Shown piece after piece: positions 1-10,165 of a DNA stretch of 64,000 nucleotides. Position 1 is the first letter of the stretch. The number at the start of each line of letters is the position of its first letter. Origin of the DNA: Odobenus rosmarus divergens (taxonomy: Eukaryota; Chordata; Mammalia; Carnivora; Odobenidae); the NCBI RefSeq assembly GCF_000321225.1, contig NW_004450465.1, positions 115,979-179,978 on the forward strand, in the 5' to 3' direction. The notes beneath the pieces were generated by a model. It saw only the letters and a program-made list of their open reading frames with translations, did no database searches and was not told the origin of the DNA. The position numbers and the translations under genes are program-made.

Positions 1-1055
1 TAGCACAGCTGATGTGGTTGATGAACAAGTCTCCTTTTCACACACAACCTTGCCCCCAGGGTTTCCTGCTTATTCATATAAACATTAAGAATAGTCTTTA
101 AACAAAATAAAAATCCTATTCTGGTCAATGTGGGGTCATAAGGGAGGAGAAATATTTCCTCATTTTCGCTTTGGCATTATTGATACAATATGGCTTGTCT
201 ACATGTATATCTGAATGTCAGGATTTTAAAAACAGCTTTTTTGCTCTGACTGATTTCTCCAATAACCTCAGCATATTTTGTGGTGCTGTGGATAAGATTT
301 TGGTAGTCCACATTTACCCACTCGTAAATCAAAGACTAATTTGAGACTAACGTTATACAGAATATATTATAGTAAATCCTGTGGGGAGTACAAAGCTGAA
401 TTAGCGTATTTATCAAATGGATCACAGTCTGATAGAAGAGATTAACACCTACACACAAATAACTTTATACATGCTTTATTCTCTTCCATGGAGAATGCTG
501 TTCCCATTGATTTAGCTCAAGCTAGAAATCTTTACATCACCCTTAACTTTCTCTTTTCCCCCATATCATACAACATTGGTTATAAGATCTACATGATTTA
601 TTTTCAAAATGTTTCTGAATGTTTCCCTTCTTTTCACTACCAATGTATTAATTCATAAACTTAAACTTCCTCATTTGGTTTATTTCAATGAATTGTTTGT
701 TTGATTATTCTGGAAGCTGTATGGAGTTATTGGAAGATTCAGAACAGAGGGACTATGTGATTACGCTTATTCTTTAAAAAAACAGTATTGTTGATAATTT
801 AGGGTCTGGATCATAAATAGCCAATTTTGCTAAGACCATTTCAACCCCATTGATGAAGAAAAAAGAAGAAAACAGTTAAATCAGAAGTCAATGGTAACAC
901 AGACTTACCAAAAACTTAGTTCATTCCTTTTACTAGGGCCATAGTAAAGGTGTGATAAAATATAATTCCTTAACAAATTAAAATATAATTATAATCATAA
1001 ATTAAAATACAATTCCTCAACACAATATCCATTGAATTCAAAACATTGTACTACT
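1..1055. other. AT-rich DNA, nothing recognised
   Basis: No gene, RNA gene or assignable repeat seen. Composition is AT-rich with many stops in all frames. Confidence 0.5.
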
Positions 1056-1663
1056 GATGTGTGATGGACGCAGATTCCCTTTTAAGGACTGGGTGGTAAT
1101 TGCCACAGACATACTTGAGAGTTGAAAGAACCCCCAATTTGGATCCTTGGCCTGTGAGGCAAGAGGTATCACAGTGGGAAAAGCCATGGGAAAGCCTAGA
1201 AAACTATCCCTCCTACTCCTGACCAAGGCACCAAATTAAAAACATTGTCATTTCCAAGAAAAGGACTCATGGGCATTATCAAATGATTTAGTTAGCTAGT
1301 CAAAGGCCTGGAAGAAAGATTGGAAGATCCAGGAACAAGATAACTAAGACTGAGGTAGGTGTCTAGACCTATCAGAGGAGGCTAAATATGAGGATTTTTG
1401 TGTCATATGTCATCATGCACAAGAAATCAACTATTACTGTAAAGGTACCAAACTACCAAGTACAGAAGCTGATGTTGGCTTCTTCATTGGCCACTCCAAT
1501 GCTGGCAAAACAGGCACATGACAAAAGTGGCCACAGTGGCAAAAATGGACCAACGCTGAAATAACTACTGCCACCACTGAATGTTCAAACTGCCAACAAG
1601 AACAGAGAACTGATAGTGTTCTCAGTAGAGAATAACACTGAACCCCAATATGGTACCATTCCT
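1056..1663 (+). mobile_element. ERVL (class III endogenous retrovirus) pol remnant, upstream part
   Basis: Decayed piece of an ERVL pol gene. The DNA from about 1290 to 1663 resembles the RNase H to integrase part of ERVL pol, including a stretch about a GCCACTCCAATGCT box near 1490 and a CCAATATGGTACCATTCCT box ending at 1663. Stops and indels are frequent, so no product can be made. The left boundary is uncertain; similarity weakens before about 1290. The element continues at 2194 after an L1 insertion. Confidence 0.6.
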
Positions 1664-1860
1664 ACAGCCACTATGGAAAGCAGTATGGTGGTTTCTCAAT
1701 AGGTTAAAGATAGAGCTACCATCTGATTCAGTAATCTCATTATTCACTTTGGGTATATATCCAAAAGAATTGAAATCAGGATCTCAAAGAGATATTCACA
1801 ATAGCTAAGATGTGGAAACAACCTAAATGTTCATCAACAGATGAATGGATAAAGAAAACA

Positions 1861-1893
<33 letters not shown>

Positions 1894-2193
1894 GGAATAC
1901 TCTTTAGCCTAAGGAAGGCTGCATTATTCAGATTATAGGAGATATTTAAAGTAGTCAAATTCATAAAACCAAAGACTGGAATGATGGTTACCAGGGGTGG
2001 GGGGAGGGGGAAATGGGGAGTTGTTAATAGGCATAAAGTTTCAGTTAAATAAACTGAATAAGTTCTAGAGATTTGCTATACAACACTCTACCTATAGTAA
2101 CAATAATGTATTGTACACTTAACAATTGTTAAGAGGATGTATTTAAGTTTCTTATCACAGTAAAATAAATTAAAAAGAAACACGCATACACAA
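1664..2193 (+). mobile_element. Old L1 3' end (L1M type) inserted in ERVL
   Basis: The sequence holds the ORF2 C-terminal end, starting at the CTATGGAAAGCAGTATGG box, then the CATCAACAGATGAATGGATAA box. A 3' UTR follows, with the GGTTACCAGGGG box and a GTTCTAGAGAT box, and it ends in an A-rich tail near 2180. The copy is 5' truncated. It is flanked by an aged target-site duplication, AATATGGTACCATTCCT (1647-1663) and AATATGGCCCCATTTCT (2194-2210), which matches 14 of 17 bases. Part of the 3' end is disturbed around the CA repeat. Confidence 0.8.
1862..1891. repeat. (CA)n microsatellite
   Basis: About 15 uninterrupted CA units inside the old L1. They replace the short stretch where L1 normally reads an AT/AC-rich run, so the array probably grew from that seed. 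Confidence 0.95.
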
Positions 2194-2515
2194 AATATGG
2201 CCCCATTTCTCAAAGAGACCCACTGGCCATATGATGCATCATTAATCACGGTGCACAAGCCCCCTATTTGCTTTGATAGGAATAGTTACGTATTCTTAGT
2301 ATGGGTTTTTCTTTCCTGCCTACAGAGTTGCAACCAGCATCACTATCCAAGGACTTATAAAATGTTTGATCTACTTATATAAAATCTCACATACCATCAC
2401 AACAGACCAGGTAGCCCACTTTACCGCAAAAAATATTGGAGTGGGAGTGGGCCCGTGCCATGGAATCCACTAACCATACCACCCAGAAGCTGCTGGCTTC
2501 ACAAAATGCTGGAAC
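2194..2515 (+). mobile_element. ERVL pol remnant, integrase part
   Basis: Continuation of the ERVL after the L1 insertion. The boxes ATGATGCATCATTAATC (from about 2232), CCCCTATTTGCTTTGATAGG and ACCAGCATCACTATCCAAGG are close to ERVL integrase DNA. An integrase-like reading continues near 2400-2430, with a DQ-x-x-HFT pattern visible, but stops break it. Similarity fades after about 2515. The element is a dead relic with no LTR recognised on either side. Confidence 0.7.
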
Positions 2516-4260
2516 AATATTTACAGTCAATAGTTGTCCCTTTTACAATTAGTCACCCTTACTTGTTTCTACTTACTTATTTGCTTTCAGAGAGCGAAGT
2601 GTGAGATAATTACCCATCACCTCATACGGCACTCCTCCTGTTGAAGGAATCCCATCCCCAATCCTATTTCCTTGAGGAAATATCTATTAAATCTATACTT
2701 ACAGCCACTCTTTTCACCTCCTTTGACTTGTGAGGTTGGGAGACGTTGTATGTGGAGCGCAATCTCTTCTCTATTTTGGAATGACTGGCCAACAGCAAGC
2801 AAAGCACACTTCTTTCAGCCCATTTTATAAGAGGTCTGCCCCTATGGTGAGGTCTAGGACTATTTGGGTAATTATTCCAATTTGAGGGACTATGAACAAG
2901 TTTTCAGGAAGTCTATTTGGCTCTTAATCCAAGTCATATTCTCCAAACCAACTCTACCAAACATAGTAGTGATATTTTAATGTCCATCAGTTGAAATTTT
3001 ATGTGCAAATATCTCAGATGGGGAGAGGAGTGCAATTAAACCCCAAACTCCAGCTGACTCCCCCACTGGTGATGACTTCTTTTCCTATTTATAAGAGCCC
3101 ACTCTCGCTTTGCACTCAACTCATCCCCTGACCCCCTTCACCAATGCATCCTCAGAGCCTGTGTGGCAGAGTCTACTTAAGTATTTACTTGCGATCATTG
3201 TATAGAAATTTAGGGCCGAGGGATGTAGACAGAATCAGGAAGCATTATCCTCCCTAATCCACTGTACTTGCTTCTACCTATAACCTGGAGGGCAGGCAAC
3301 CAACCCTAGCAGGCAACTCCTTCTCTGTTAAGGTGAGGAAGGTCTCTGTGAGGACAGTTAGTCATTACCACCCACTTACCTGTCATTCTAAGATTTAGAT
3401 TGAGAAATGTTTGCCCTGCATAAACAAGATTATTGGCACACTAACCATAATGAAGAATGTATTTTCTTACTATTTTACTTCACTTTTATTGGGGAGGGCA
3501 AAACGTGGCTTCATAATGATTTGTCTTGCATAACAAAAATAATATCACTGAAAAATATTAAACAGGTATATTAAATTACTTTTCCATAGACCAAGTTTCC
3601 CTGTAGCTTCCCACAGACTGTGGATATCATGCAGAACAAAGAAGTGAATGGTAACTTCAAATTTAAAAACATATTTTTGAGTCTGTAATGACATTATGGT
3701 CCTGAAAGCTTTTCTTTTGAAATATAGACTTTTTCTCTATATTACAAAAGCTTTCCTTTACATATTAAGAGTAAGTCTTATTAAAAGTAAGCCTGAGCTT
3801 AGAGGTTTACCATAGTTATGGAAGATGGTAAATATTCAGTTTCATATTTGTTGTATTTGTTATCATTTATTTTAATAATAAAATAGAAAAAAAATCTTTG
3901 CTTTTATTTAACATGATAGCACGCTTTTTTTCCCATTTTTATAGTACCATTTTCTCATCTCCATCCTCTCAACACATATTTACATTCAAATAAGCAGGTC
4001 AATATCCTAGTGTGTATTACTTCACTCATTTGTCTATTTTCATATAATCATAATAACAATATTTAGGATGTTTCATTGATGTTTGTTTTTATAAGTCAAC
4101 CTATATATCTTTGACCAGTTTTCTTACTTAATAATACATTAAAGATCTGGCTAATTGAACACAATAATTAAAAAAATAAAACATGGACCAGAAAAAAAAA
4201 AAGATCTTTTTCCAGAAAGTATACACCTAACTGCCCACCCAGTCCCTCACACACATGCAC
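2516..4260. other. Unassigned DNA
   Basis: No gene or confident repeat. The part from about 2600 to 2830 may be a further old LTR-like or ERV-linked piece, but I could not place it. An AT-rich imperfect palindrome lies at 3704-3755. Confidence 0.4.
3704..3755. repeat. Imperfect inverted repeat
   Basis: Outer arms GAAAGCTTTT (3704-3713) and AAAAGCTTTC (3746-3755) are perfect complements. Inner arms AATATAG (3721-3727) and CTATATT (3737-3743) also pair. The outer spacers are 7 and 2 bases long, so a stem would carry an asymmetric internal bulge. Confidence 0.85.
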
Positions 4261-4264
4261 ACAC

Positions 4265-4385
4265 AGTTTTCCCTGTTATTAACATCTCACATTGATGGCT
4301 ACTAATGTAAACTATGGACTTTAGTTAATAAAAATGTACCAATATCGGCTCATCAGTTGTAACAAATGTGCCACACTAATGCATC
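4265..4385. mobile_element. Old L1 3' UTR pieces, head-on inverted
   Basis: Bases 4307-4385 read as the sense strand of an old L1 3' UTR (ACTATGGACTTTAGTTAATA, then CAGTTGTAACAAATGTGCCA). Bases 4265-4290 (CCTGTTATTAACATCTCACA) read as the antisense of the segment that normally follows. The two pieces thus face each other. Confidence 0.6.
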
Positions 4386-4389
4386 ATTT

Positions 4390-4625
4390 TTAATTAACTA
4401 CATGACATTATATTGTGTGGGTTTATCTCTCCATTCCTTAACTGATAAGGAAACTGGCTATAGCTTTTTACTGCTATAACAGTGCTGCAATAAACATCCT
4501 TCAACATTTAGCTTATGCATTAGAAGCATTATTTCTATGAGATGAGTTTTCATATGAAATTATCAGGTGAAAGTGTATGCATATTTTACCATTTGCTGCC
4601 ACTTGTGTAATCATCCCCTTTTTCC
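4390..4625 (-). mobile_element. Old L1-like fragment, antisense
   Basis: The phrase CAGTGCTGCAATAAACATCC with surrounding text is the common antisense signature of an old L1 ORF2/3' region. Similarity is patchy, and the family is not certain. Confidence 0.45.
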
Positions 4626-5235
4626 ATCAGGTTTTACAAATGCAAATCACATCTTCTTTTAGAGTCTTGGTACATAGAAGACTATGTATTCAAGTCATTT
4701 GAAACTCATTTAAAATGCTTGGATTTTCATGAACCGTTGGATGACACTTTTGGCTGATATTACTGTAAGTACTATTAAGTATTGTATTCTCAAGGGAAGA
4801 AAATGATTAACAGACTGATATATAAAAATCTGTACTCACATACTCTTATTTCATGTTGCAACTTTTTTCCACAAGTATAGTTCCCTTGGGTTGTTTATTC
4901 TTTGGAGGATTATTCCATATGTTCTCTACCAAATGAACTAGACAGCTAGTCCAATCCAACATTCAAGCTCAGTCCTGCATTTTATATTGTGTGCCCTTTA
5001 TACTCATAACACTTCTCATGGATCTGGAATTATTTTATAAGGAAATACTGTAAGATCATCTAGTTACTAGGAAATAAAATTCCATACACCATGGACACAT
5101 ATAGTCAACATTGTGCCCATAATAGTAGTAATTTGCTGGTTTCTTGCCTATAAATTTGTTGACAAAGAACACAGGTATGTATGGAATGGAGAAGCAGTGG
5201 AGTTAAATCATGATTTCTGAATGTGTATCTTTGTG
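4626..5235. other. Unassigned AT-rich DNA
   Basis: No gene or confident repeat seen. Confidence 0.45.
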
Positions 5236-5239
5236 GGCA

Positions 5240-5400
5240 AGGAAATCTAGATATGAGCCATTTTAAAACCAGATTTTAGATGAAGAAACTCAGTTTCAGA
5301 GAGGCAAAGGGAATTCCTTCAGATCACCCAGTCGGTTACTGAGAACATCAAGACTAGAACAAATGTCTTCTTAAATGGCATCTCCAGCCTTTTTCTCACT
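5240..5400 (-). repeat. MIR SINE, antisense
   Basis: The core GATGAAGAAACTCAGTTTCA, followed by GAGAGGCAAAGG and an AGATCACCCAG box, matches the antisense of the MIR core. It is an ancient, diverged copy shared by mammals. Confidence 0.75.
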
Positions 5401-5627
5401 ATGCACTGATATTTATCTATCTGATATTTAGGATTGGTTCTGTGTGAACTCAGCTCTCCCACTTCCCTCCTCAGTTTATTCACTTGGAAAAATAAACAAA
5501 ATTTCTGCCTTTCCTCACCCTTGCTGTATTAATTATTTACTATGACTACTATGTTATAACTACTTTCAAATTATAAGAGCGAATTTTTGTATCACTTACC
5601 ATGAGCCTGGCATCATGGTTGATTTCT

Positions 5628-6155
5628 TTTTTTTTTTTTAGTGATAATAGTTTTTTAAAATTTTAAATTGTGGCAAAACAGACACTTTTTATTTTGCAAA
5701 ACTATCATATCCACTAAACAACTTCCCATTCCTCACTCCCATCAGCCCCTGGTAACCACTGGTTCTACTTTCTGTCTCCGTGATTTTGATTACTCTAAAT
5801 ATCTCATGTAAGGAGAATCACATATTTATCTTTTTGTGACAAGATTATTTCACTTATCATAATGTCCTCAAGGTTAGTCCACATTGTAATACGTGTCCAT
5901 TTTCTTCCTTGTTTAGGCTAAGTGATATTCCTTTGTAAATAATATACCACATTTTGTTTATCCATTCATCCACTGACGGGCCATTTGGCTCCTTCCACTT
6001 TTTGGCTACTGCAAATAATGCTGCTGTGAATATGGGTGTGTAAGTATCTCTTCTAGATCTTGATTTTAGTTCTTTTGTGTATACATGCATAAATGGAATT
6101 GTTGGATCATTTGGCAGTTGTATTTTAAATCTTTTGAGGAACCACCAAGGGCTAA
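5628..6155 (-). mobile_element. Old L1 3' end (L1M/L1ME type), antisense
   Basis: The T-run near 5628-5640 is the tail read in reverse. The 3' UTR follows in reverse (CCCCTGGTAACCACTGG at about 5745) and then the antisense of the ORF2 C-terminus (TACCACATTTTGTTTATCCA, AATAATGCTGCTGTGAATAT). It is 5' truncated and full of stops. Confidence 0.8.
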
Positions 6156-6944
6156 AATCTGAGAATTTTAATCTCTCTTTCTTTCTCTCTGACCCCAGTA
6201 GACATGAATAGTTATAGGAATAAATCTTTGGGCAAAAATCACAAGAAAATATTTATACAAGCAGTGAATTTATAAATAGAAAATTGATAGCAACAAAAAT
6301 TTTGTAAAAGTATCAACAGTTTTGTCCCTTGAAGACTTTGTTGCCAATAAAATCACTAGCTGAGTAGATTGAGTGGGAGCCCCTGTTGCAAATCCAATCT
6401 TAGGAAATGATGGGCAGGTTGACAACTCTACACCATAAAGACACCAATGTTGATAAGTTTAATTTTTTAAATAATCTGGTTTTCCTGTTATCTAAATAAT
6501 TCTGGGAAACAAGATTTGTGTATTGTTTCCCTTTGAACATCTATATTATGAACACCTGAACAAAAATGATAAAATTTTAAGTTTTCTGGGGAGATAGTTT
6601 GGTTTGAATTGTCACTAAGAATATTCCCTGGAGACAAGTCCCACCAGTTTTCGAGGGGCAGGTCTGTAGGCAGTAAGCACAGAAAGGGAATGGCTATGGT
6701 GAGTGAGGATGGGGCCAGTATGTGAACCTGCTTGTCTTCCTGTCTGTTCAGTACCAACAATCTTAAGTGGAACACTGTCTAAGGCTGGGGTGAGTGATGT
6801 GGGACCCAGGGAAATCTGAGTCCAGCTGGAGCCCCTTAGTCCCGTTTTTCTCACAAAGCTGTATTTAGAAATCTGGGCCCTTTGTGCCTGGACAGAACTT
6901 TGTAAGTGATTCTGATGCATATCATCTGGATAACTTTGGGAAAG
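6156..6944. other. Unassigned DNA with a duplicated block
   Basis: No gene seen. The block at about 6478-6605 resembles 7783-7910 in the same orientation (see that entry). The rest is unassigned. Confidence 0.45.
6478..6605 (+). repeat. Dispersed direct duplication, copy 1
   Basis: Shares GGTTTTCCTGTT, a spaced middle, then CTAT.TTATGAA.ACCTGAACA and ATAAAATTTTAAGT with copy 2 about 1.3 kb downstream. It could be a local duplication or two copies of an interspersed repeat I do not recognise. Confidence 0.6.
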
Positions 6945-6955
6945 CTAATTAACTT

Positions 6956-7145
6956 TTTTTTTTTAAGATTTTTTTTAATTTATTTGCCAGAGAGAGAGAG
7001 CACAAGCAGGGAGAGTGGCAGGCAGAGGGAGAAGCAGGCTTCCCTCTGATTGAGGAGCCCTATGCATGACTCAGTCCCATGACCCTGGGATCATGACCTG
7101 AGCCAAAGGCAGACACTTAACCTACTGAGCCACCCAGACGTCCCA
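6956..7145 (-). mobile_element. SINEC (tRNA-Lys SINE), antisense
   Basis: The T-rich tail comes first, then the reversed CT stretch, the GGGATCATGACCTGAGCC box, and the reversed tRNA-like head ending GAGCCACCCAGACGTCCC. It is flanked by a perfect 11-base target-site duplication, CTAATTAACTT, at 6945-6955 and 7146-7156. Confidence 0.95.
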
Positions 7146-7729
7146 CTAATTAACTTCGTTTTGCCGCAGTTTTCTTTTGGAAAAATAGAGATAACCATAC
7201 TGTAAACCTGATGAGGGTTTTGTAAAGATTTTAAAAGATAATACATGTAAATGCACATACATGGAACTCAGTAGATGTTTATCTATTGTAAAAAGTAGTA
7301 GTAGTATATAGCTCATAGATTCTTCTGGGAAAAGAGAGTATAGATTTTGAACATGCTGACCCACAGCTAACCACTGCTAATGACATTATGACTTCCTCAT
7401 TTCTACTGTCAACTCCCCAAAAGACCACCAGAAAAAACTGGTAATCAAATGAACTTAAGTTAATCAGACTCAACTACAGATAAACAACCAGAGAAAATAA
7501 CAGCTGGATAGAGTTTGAACTGTGTCTTAGAATGGAAGGTTTAAGGGAGAATTTTATAGGGTTTGAAGGTTTGGGCTCCAGTGATATAAGGCAGATCTTT
7601 CAGGTGAGGAATGAATTGGGATTGAGTAAAGTCTGTGACTAGAAATTCATGCTGAAAAATTAGCTAAAGGATTTTGGATTATGCCAGTCCTTTTTCTTGT
7701 ATATGTTCCATAATTACCATGATATCTGA

Positions 7730-7751
7730 ATAATAATAATAATAATAATAA
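7730..7751. repeat. (TAA)n microsatellite
   Basis: About seven uninterrupted TAA units. Confidence 0.95.
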
Positions 7752-7782
7752 GCACATAATGAAGAAAATTAAAAAATGTGGT

Positions 7783-7910
7783 TTTCCTGTTCATTACCTG
7801 AACAAGTCAGGGTAACAAACTTGCATGTTGTATCCCCCTGAATACCTATCTTATGAAAACCTGAACAGATAATAAAATTTTAAGTGTTTTCTACTTTGAA
7901 TTAATCAAAG
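7783..7910 (+). repeat. Dispersed direct duplication, copy 2
   Basis: Partner of 6478-6605. GGTTTTCCTGTT and ATAAAATTTTAAGTGTTTTC are the best conserved parts, and the middle has several small indels. By eye the divergence suggests an old event. Confidence 0.6.
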
Positions 7911-8186
7911 ATACTAAGAAATAGAAGATACTAAGGAATTAAGTACTGGGACCAAATGAGGATAAAGATTACTAATCTCATTGTTCTATATATCTATATA
8001 TCTATATTTTTTTTTGCCATGTACCAGGTGATGGATTCCATGATGAGGGAATAAGAATTAAATGTGACTTTGGTAGTGACCTTTGACTCCATTGTAGGAG
8101 AAATTGAATACATTGTTAAAACCTTCCACTGAAATGTGTTTCTTACTATAAAGATATTGTCATGTATAATACAAAATATACAAGAA

Positions 8187-8380
8187 GGGGCACCAGAGTG
8201 ACTCAGTTAGTTAAGCGTCTGCCTTCGGCTCAGGTCATGATCCCAGGGTCCTGGGATCAAATCCTGCATCAGTCTCCCTGCTCGGCAGGGAGCCTGCTTC
8301 TCCCTCTCCCTCTCCCTCTGCCCCTCCTCCCTGCTTGTGTGCTCTCTCTCTCTCTCAAATAAATAAATAAAATAAAAAAT
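8187..8380 (+). mobile_element. SINEC (tRNA-Lys SINE)
   Basis: The tRNA-like head GGGGCACCAGAGTGACTCAG has drifted from the usual CCTGGGTGGCTCAG. The body CTGCCTTCGGCTCAGGTCAT is intact, followed by a CTCCCT array and an AAATAAATAAATAAA tail. A target-site duplication is not clear. It is one of the more diverged heads in the window. Confidence 0.93.
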
Positions 8381-9105
8381 ACAAAAAGTATTATAATATA
8401 TAAGAAATATGACAATGAATTAAGAACAGAAAGTCTTAATCTCTTAAGTGTTTTGTACGAACACAGAAGGTTAGACTTCCAACTGGAAATGTGAAAGATT
8501 AGATTGCATGGCTCTCTATTTCTGCTGATTTATTTTATTAGGCTTTATTTCACTATGCAATAGTATATGAACTAAATGTCTCTTTTAATTTTTTAATAGT
8601 TATGCTCTTCTTGAGATATGTTGTACCCTTTCTTGGATTGCCTTGTTCGCATTCCATTCCACAGACTTGCACATGAGTCCCTGTTGAGAATATGTGTGCT
8701 TCTCCAACACCTGGATTATCTTCTTGGAATTGATTATAATTCAAACCTCATAAGAATTAATTTCTACAGCTGATCCTGTCATGTATGGAGTATGTCATTG
8801 CTCAGTATTTTAATGTTTGTTATTGAACTTTGAGATAACTATTTGAAGTGAAAATGTTGATCTCTTTTATCAGAATCCTTCCCAAATATTTGATAATCAT
8901 CACCAAAAAGTCTGGTAACCAAAAGAATGTATAACTTGAAATACACACTGAATACCTGACAGGTATGAAGAATCTTGCCTTTACTTAGGGAAATGCTCAG
9001 TCAGGAAGGAAATGAAGGAGCCCTTAAATTAAGCCAGCTGTAGGCAAAGCATTGTCCATATGAATGAATATAATAGCAAATACATTTTTTTCTGGACAAC
9101 AGTGA
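8381..9105. other. Unassigned AT-rich DNA
   Basis: No gene or confident repeat seen. Confidence 0.45.
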
Positions 9106-9107
9106 GC

Positions 9108-9275
9108 CAAAAATGTGCCAGGTACTTTCATAAATATTATTATTTTATCATTTTAAAATGTGAGTAAATAGCTTCATAAAGGTGAAATAACTTGCCCAAG
9201 ATTACACCATTATTATATGATACAACAAAACTTCAGTTATATTCTAATCCCTCAAAGCCATTTTGTTCCCTACTA
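9108..9275 (-). repeat. MIR SINE, antisense
   Basis: GTGCCAGGTACTTTCATAAAT begins it and AATAACTTGCCCAAGATTACA lies in the core, matching the antisense MIR consensus. Confidence 0.8.
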
Positions 9276-9655
9276 TGTCATACTCCATTGTTTCTAAACC
9301 CTATTCTGTGACTTCTAAAACATGCTCTAAGGGCAAAGGATGTATCCCATGATGCAGATATAAGCCATTCAGGTAAGACAGCCAGCTAGAACTGATTTAG
9401 AGTCTACCCAAGAGGGCTTCCTGAAGGAATGTGATCTCAGCAGTAAACAAACACATTAACACATAAACACAAAACTAGGGATTCTGCTAGATGCAGAGAT
9501 GTATTTGCTTCTCTCAAGGATGGACCTGTGAATACCAGATTCCCAGTAATGGGGCTGAGGCTGGGTGGTCCTCAAAGACCTCATGGAAACTTTCCAAAAG
9601 AGAAAATCAATTCTAAACACCTACCAAACCCAGAGAACACCAGTGCTAGGTAACT
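9276..9655. other. Unassigned DNA
   Basis: No gene or confident repeat seen. Confidence 0.4.
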
Positions 9656-9657
9656 TA

Positions 9658-10165
9658 CAAAACACAAAGAAGATTTTTCCCTTTGTGGCAGGGAGAATCG
9701 TGCCCCATCTCCCCCAGAGATGTCCCTGTCCTGACCCCCCAAACCTGTGAAATGTTACCCTACATGGCAAAAGGGACTTTGCTGATGGGACCAAGTTAAG
9801 GATCTTGAGATAGAAAGATTATCCTAGATTATCCAAATGGGCCCAGAATAATCACAAGGGTCCTTATAAGGGGGAGGCCAGAGGGTCACAGGCAGGAGAA
9901 GATGGGAGCAATGGAAGCCGAGGTTGGGATGCCGCACTTTGAAGATGGAGGAGGGGCTGTGAGCCAGTAAAGGGAGGTGACCACCAGAAGCTGGAGATGA
10001 CAAGGAAACACATCTTCCCCTGAAACCTCCGGAAGGAACACAGCCCTGACAACGCCCTGATTTTAGACTTCTGAACTCTAAAACTTTAAGAAAACAAATT
10101 TGTGAAATATGTGTTGTTTTAACTAGCTTTTGTAGCCTTTTGTTACAGCAGCAGTAGGAACCTAG
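9658..10165 (+). mobile_element. Solo LTR-like element, MaLR (MLT1) type
   Basis: The body is characteristic of a MaLR-type LTR: ATGGCAAAAGGGACTTTGCT, TTAAGGATCTTGAGATAG, GGGCCCAGAATAATCACAAG and GTCCTTATAAG. The end carries TTTGTAGCCTTTTGTTACAG. It is mammal-wide and non-coding, and no internal region is attached. I am confident it is an interspersed repeat; the family label is less certain. Confidence 0.7.

Larger units (their letters stand above)
7157..8186. other. Unassigned DNA with simple repeats
   Basis: No gene seen. It contains an AAT array (7730-7751), the second copy of the duplicated block (7783-7910) and a TATATC-type tract near 7987-8007. Confidence 0.5.

Noticed and set aside
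1862..1891. CA repeat as a possible Z-DNA regulatory site
   Set aside because: It sits inside a dead L1 at a place where L1 has an AC-like seed; ordinary microsatellite growth explains it.
7050..7140. Functional tRNA gene from the tRNA-like heads of the SINEs
   Set aside because: The heads belong to SINEC elements with CT stretches and A-rich tails. No complete cloverleaf with a proper 3' part was seen at any of the 15 sites.
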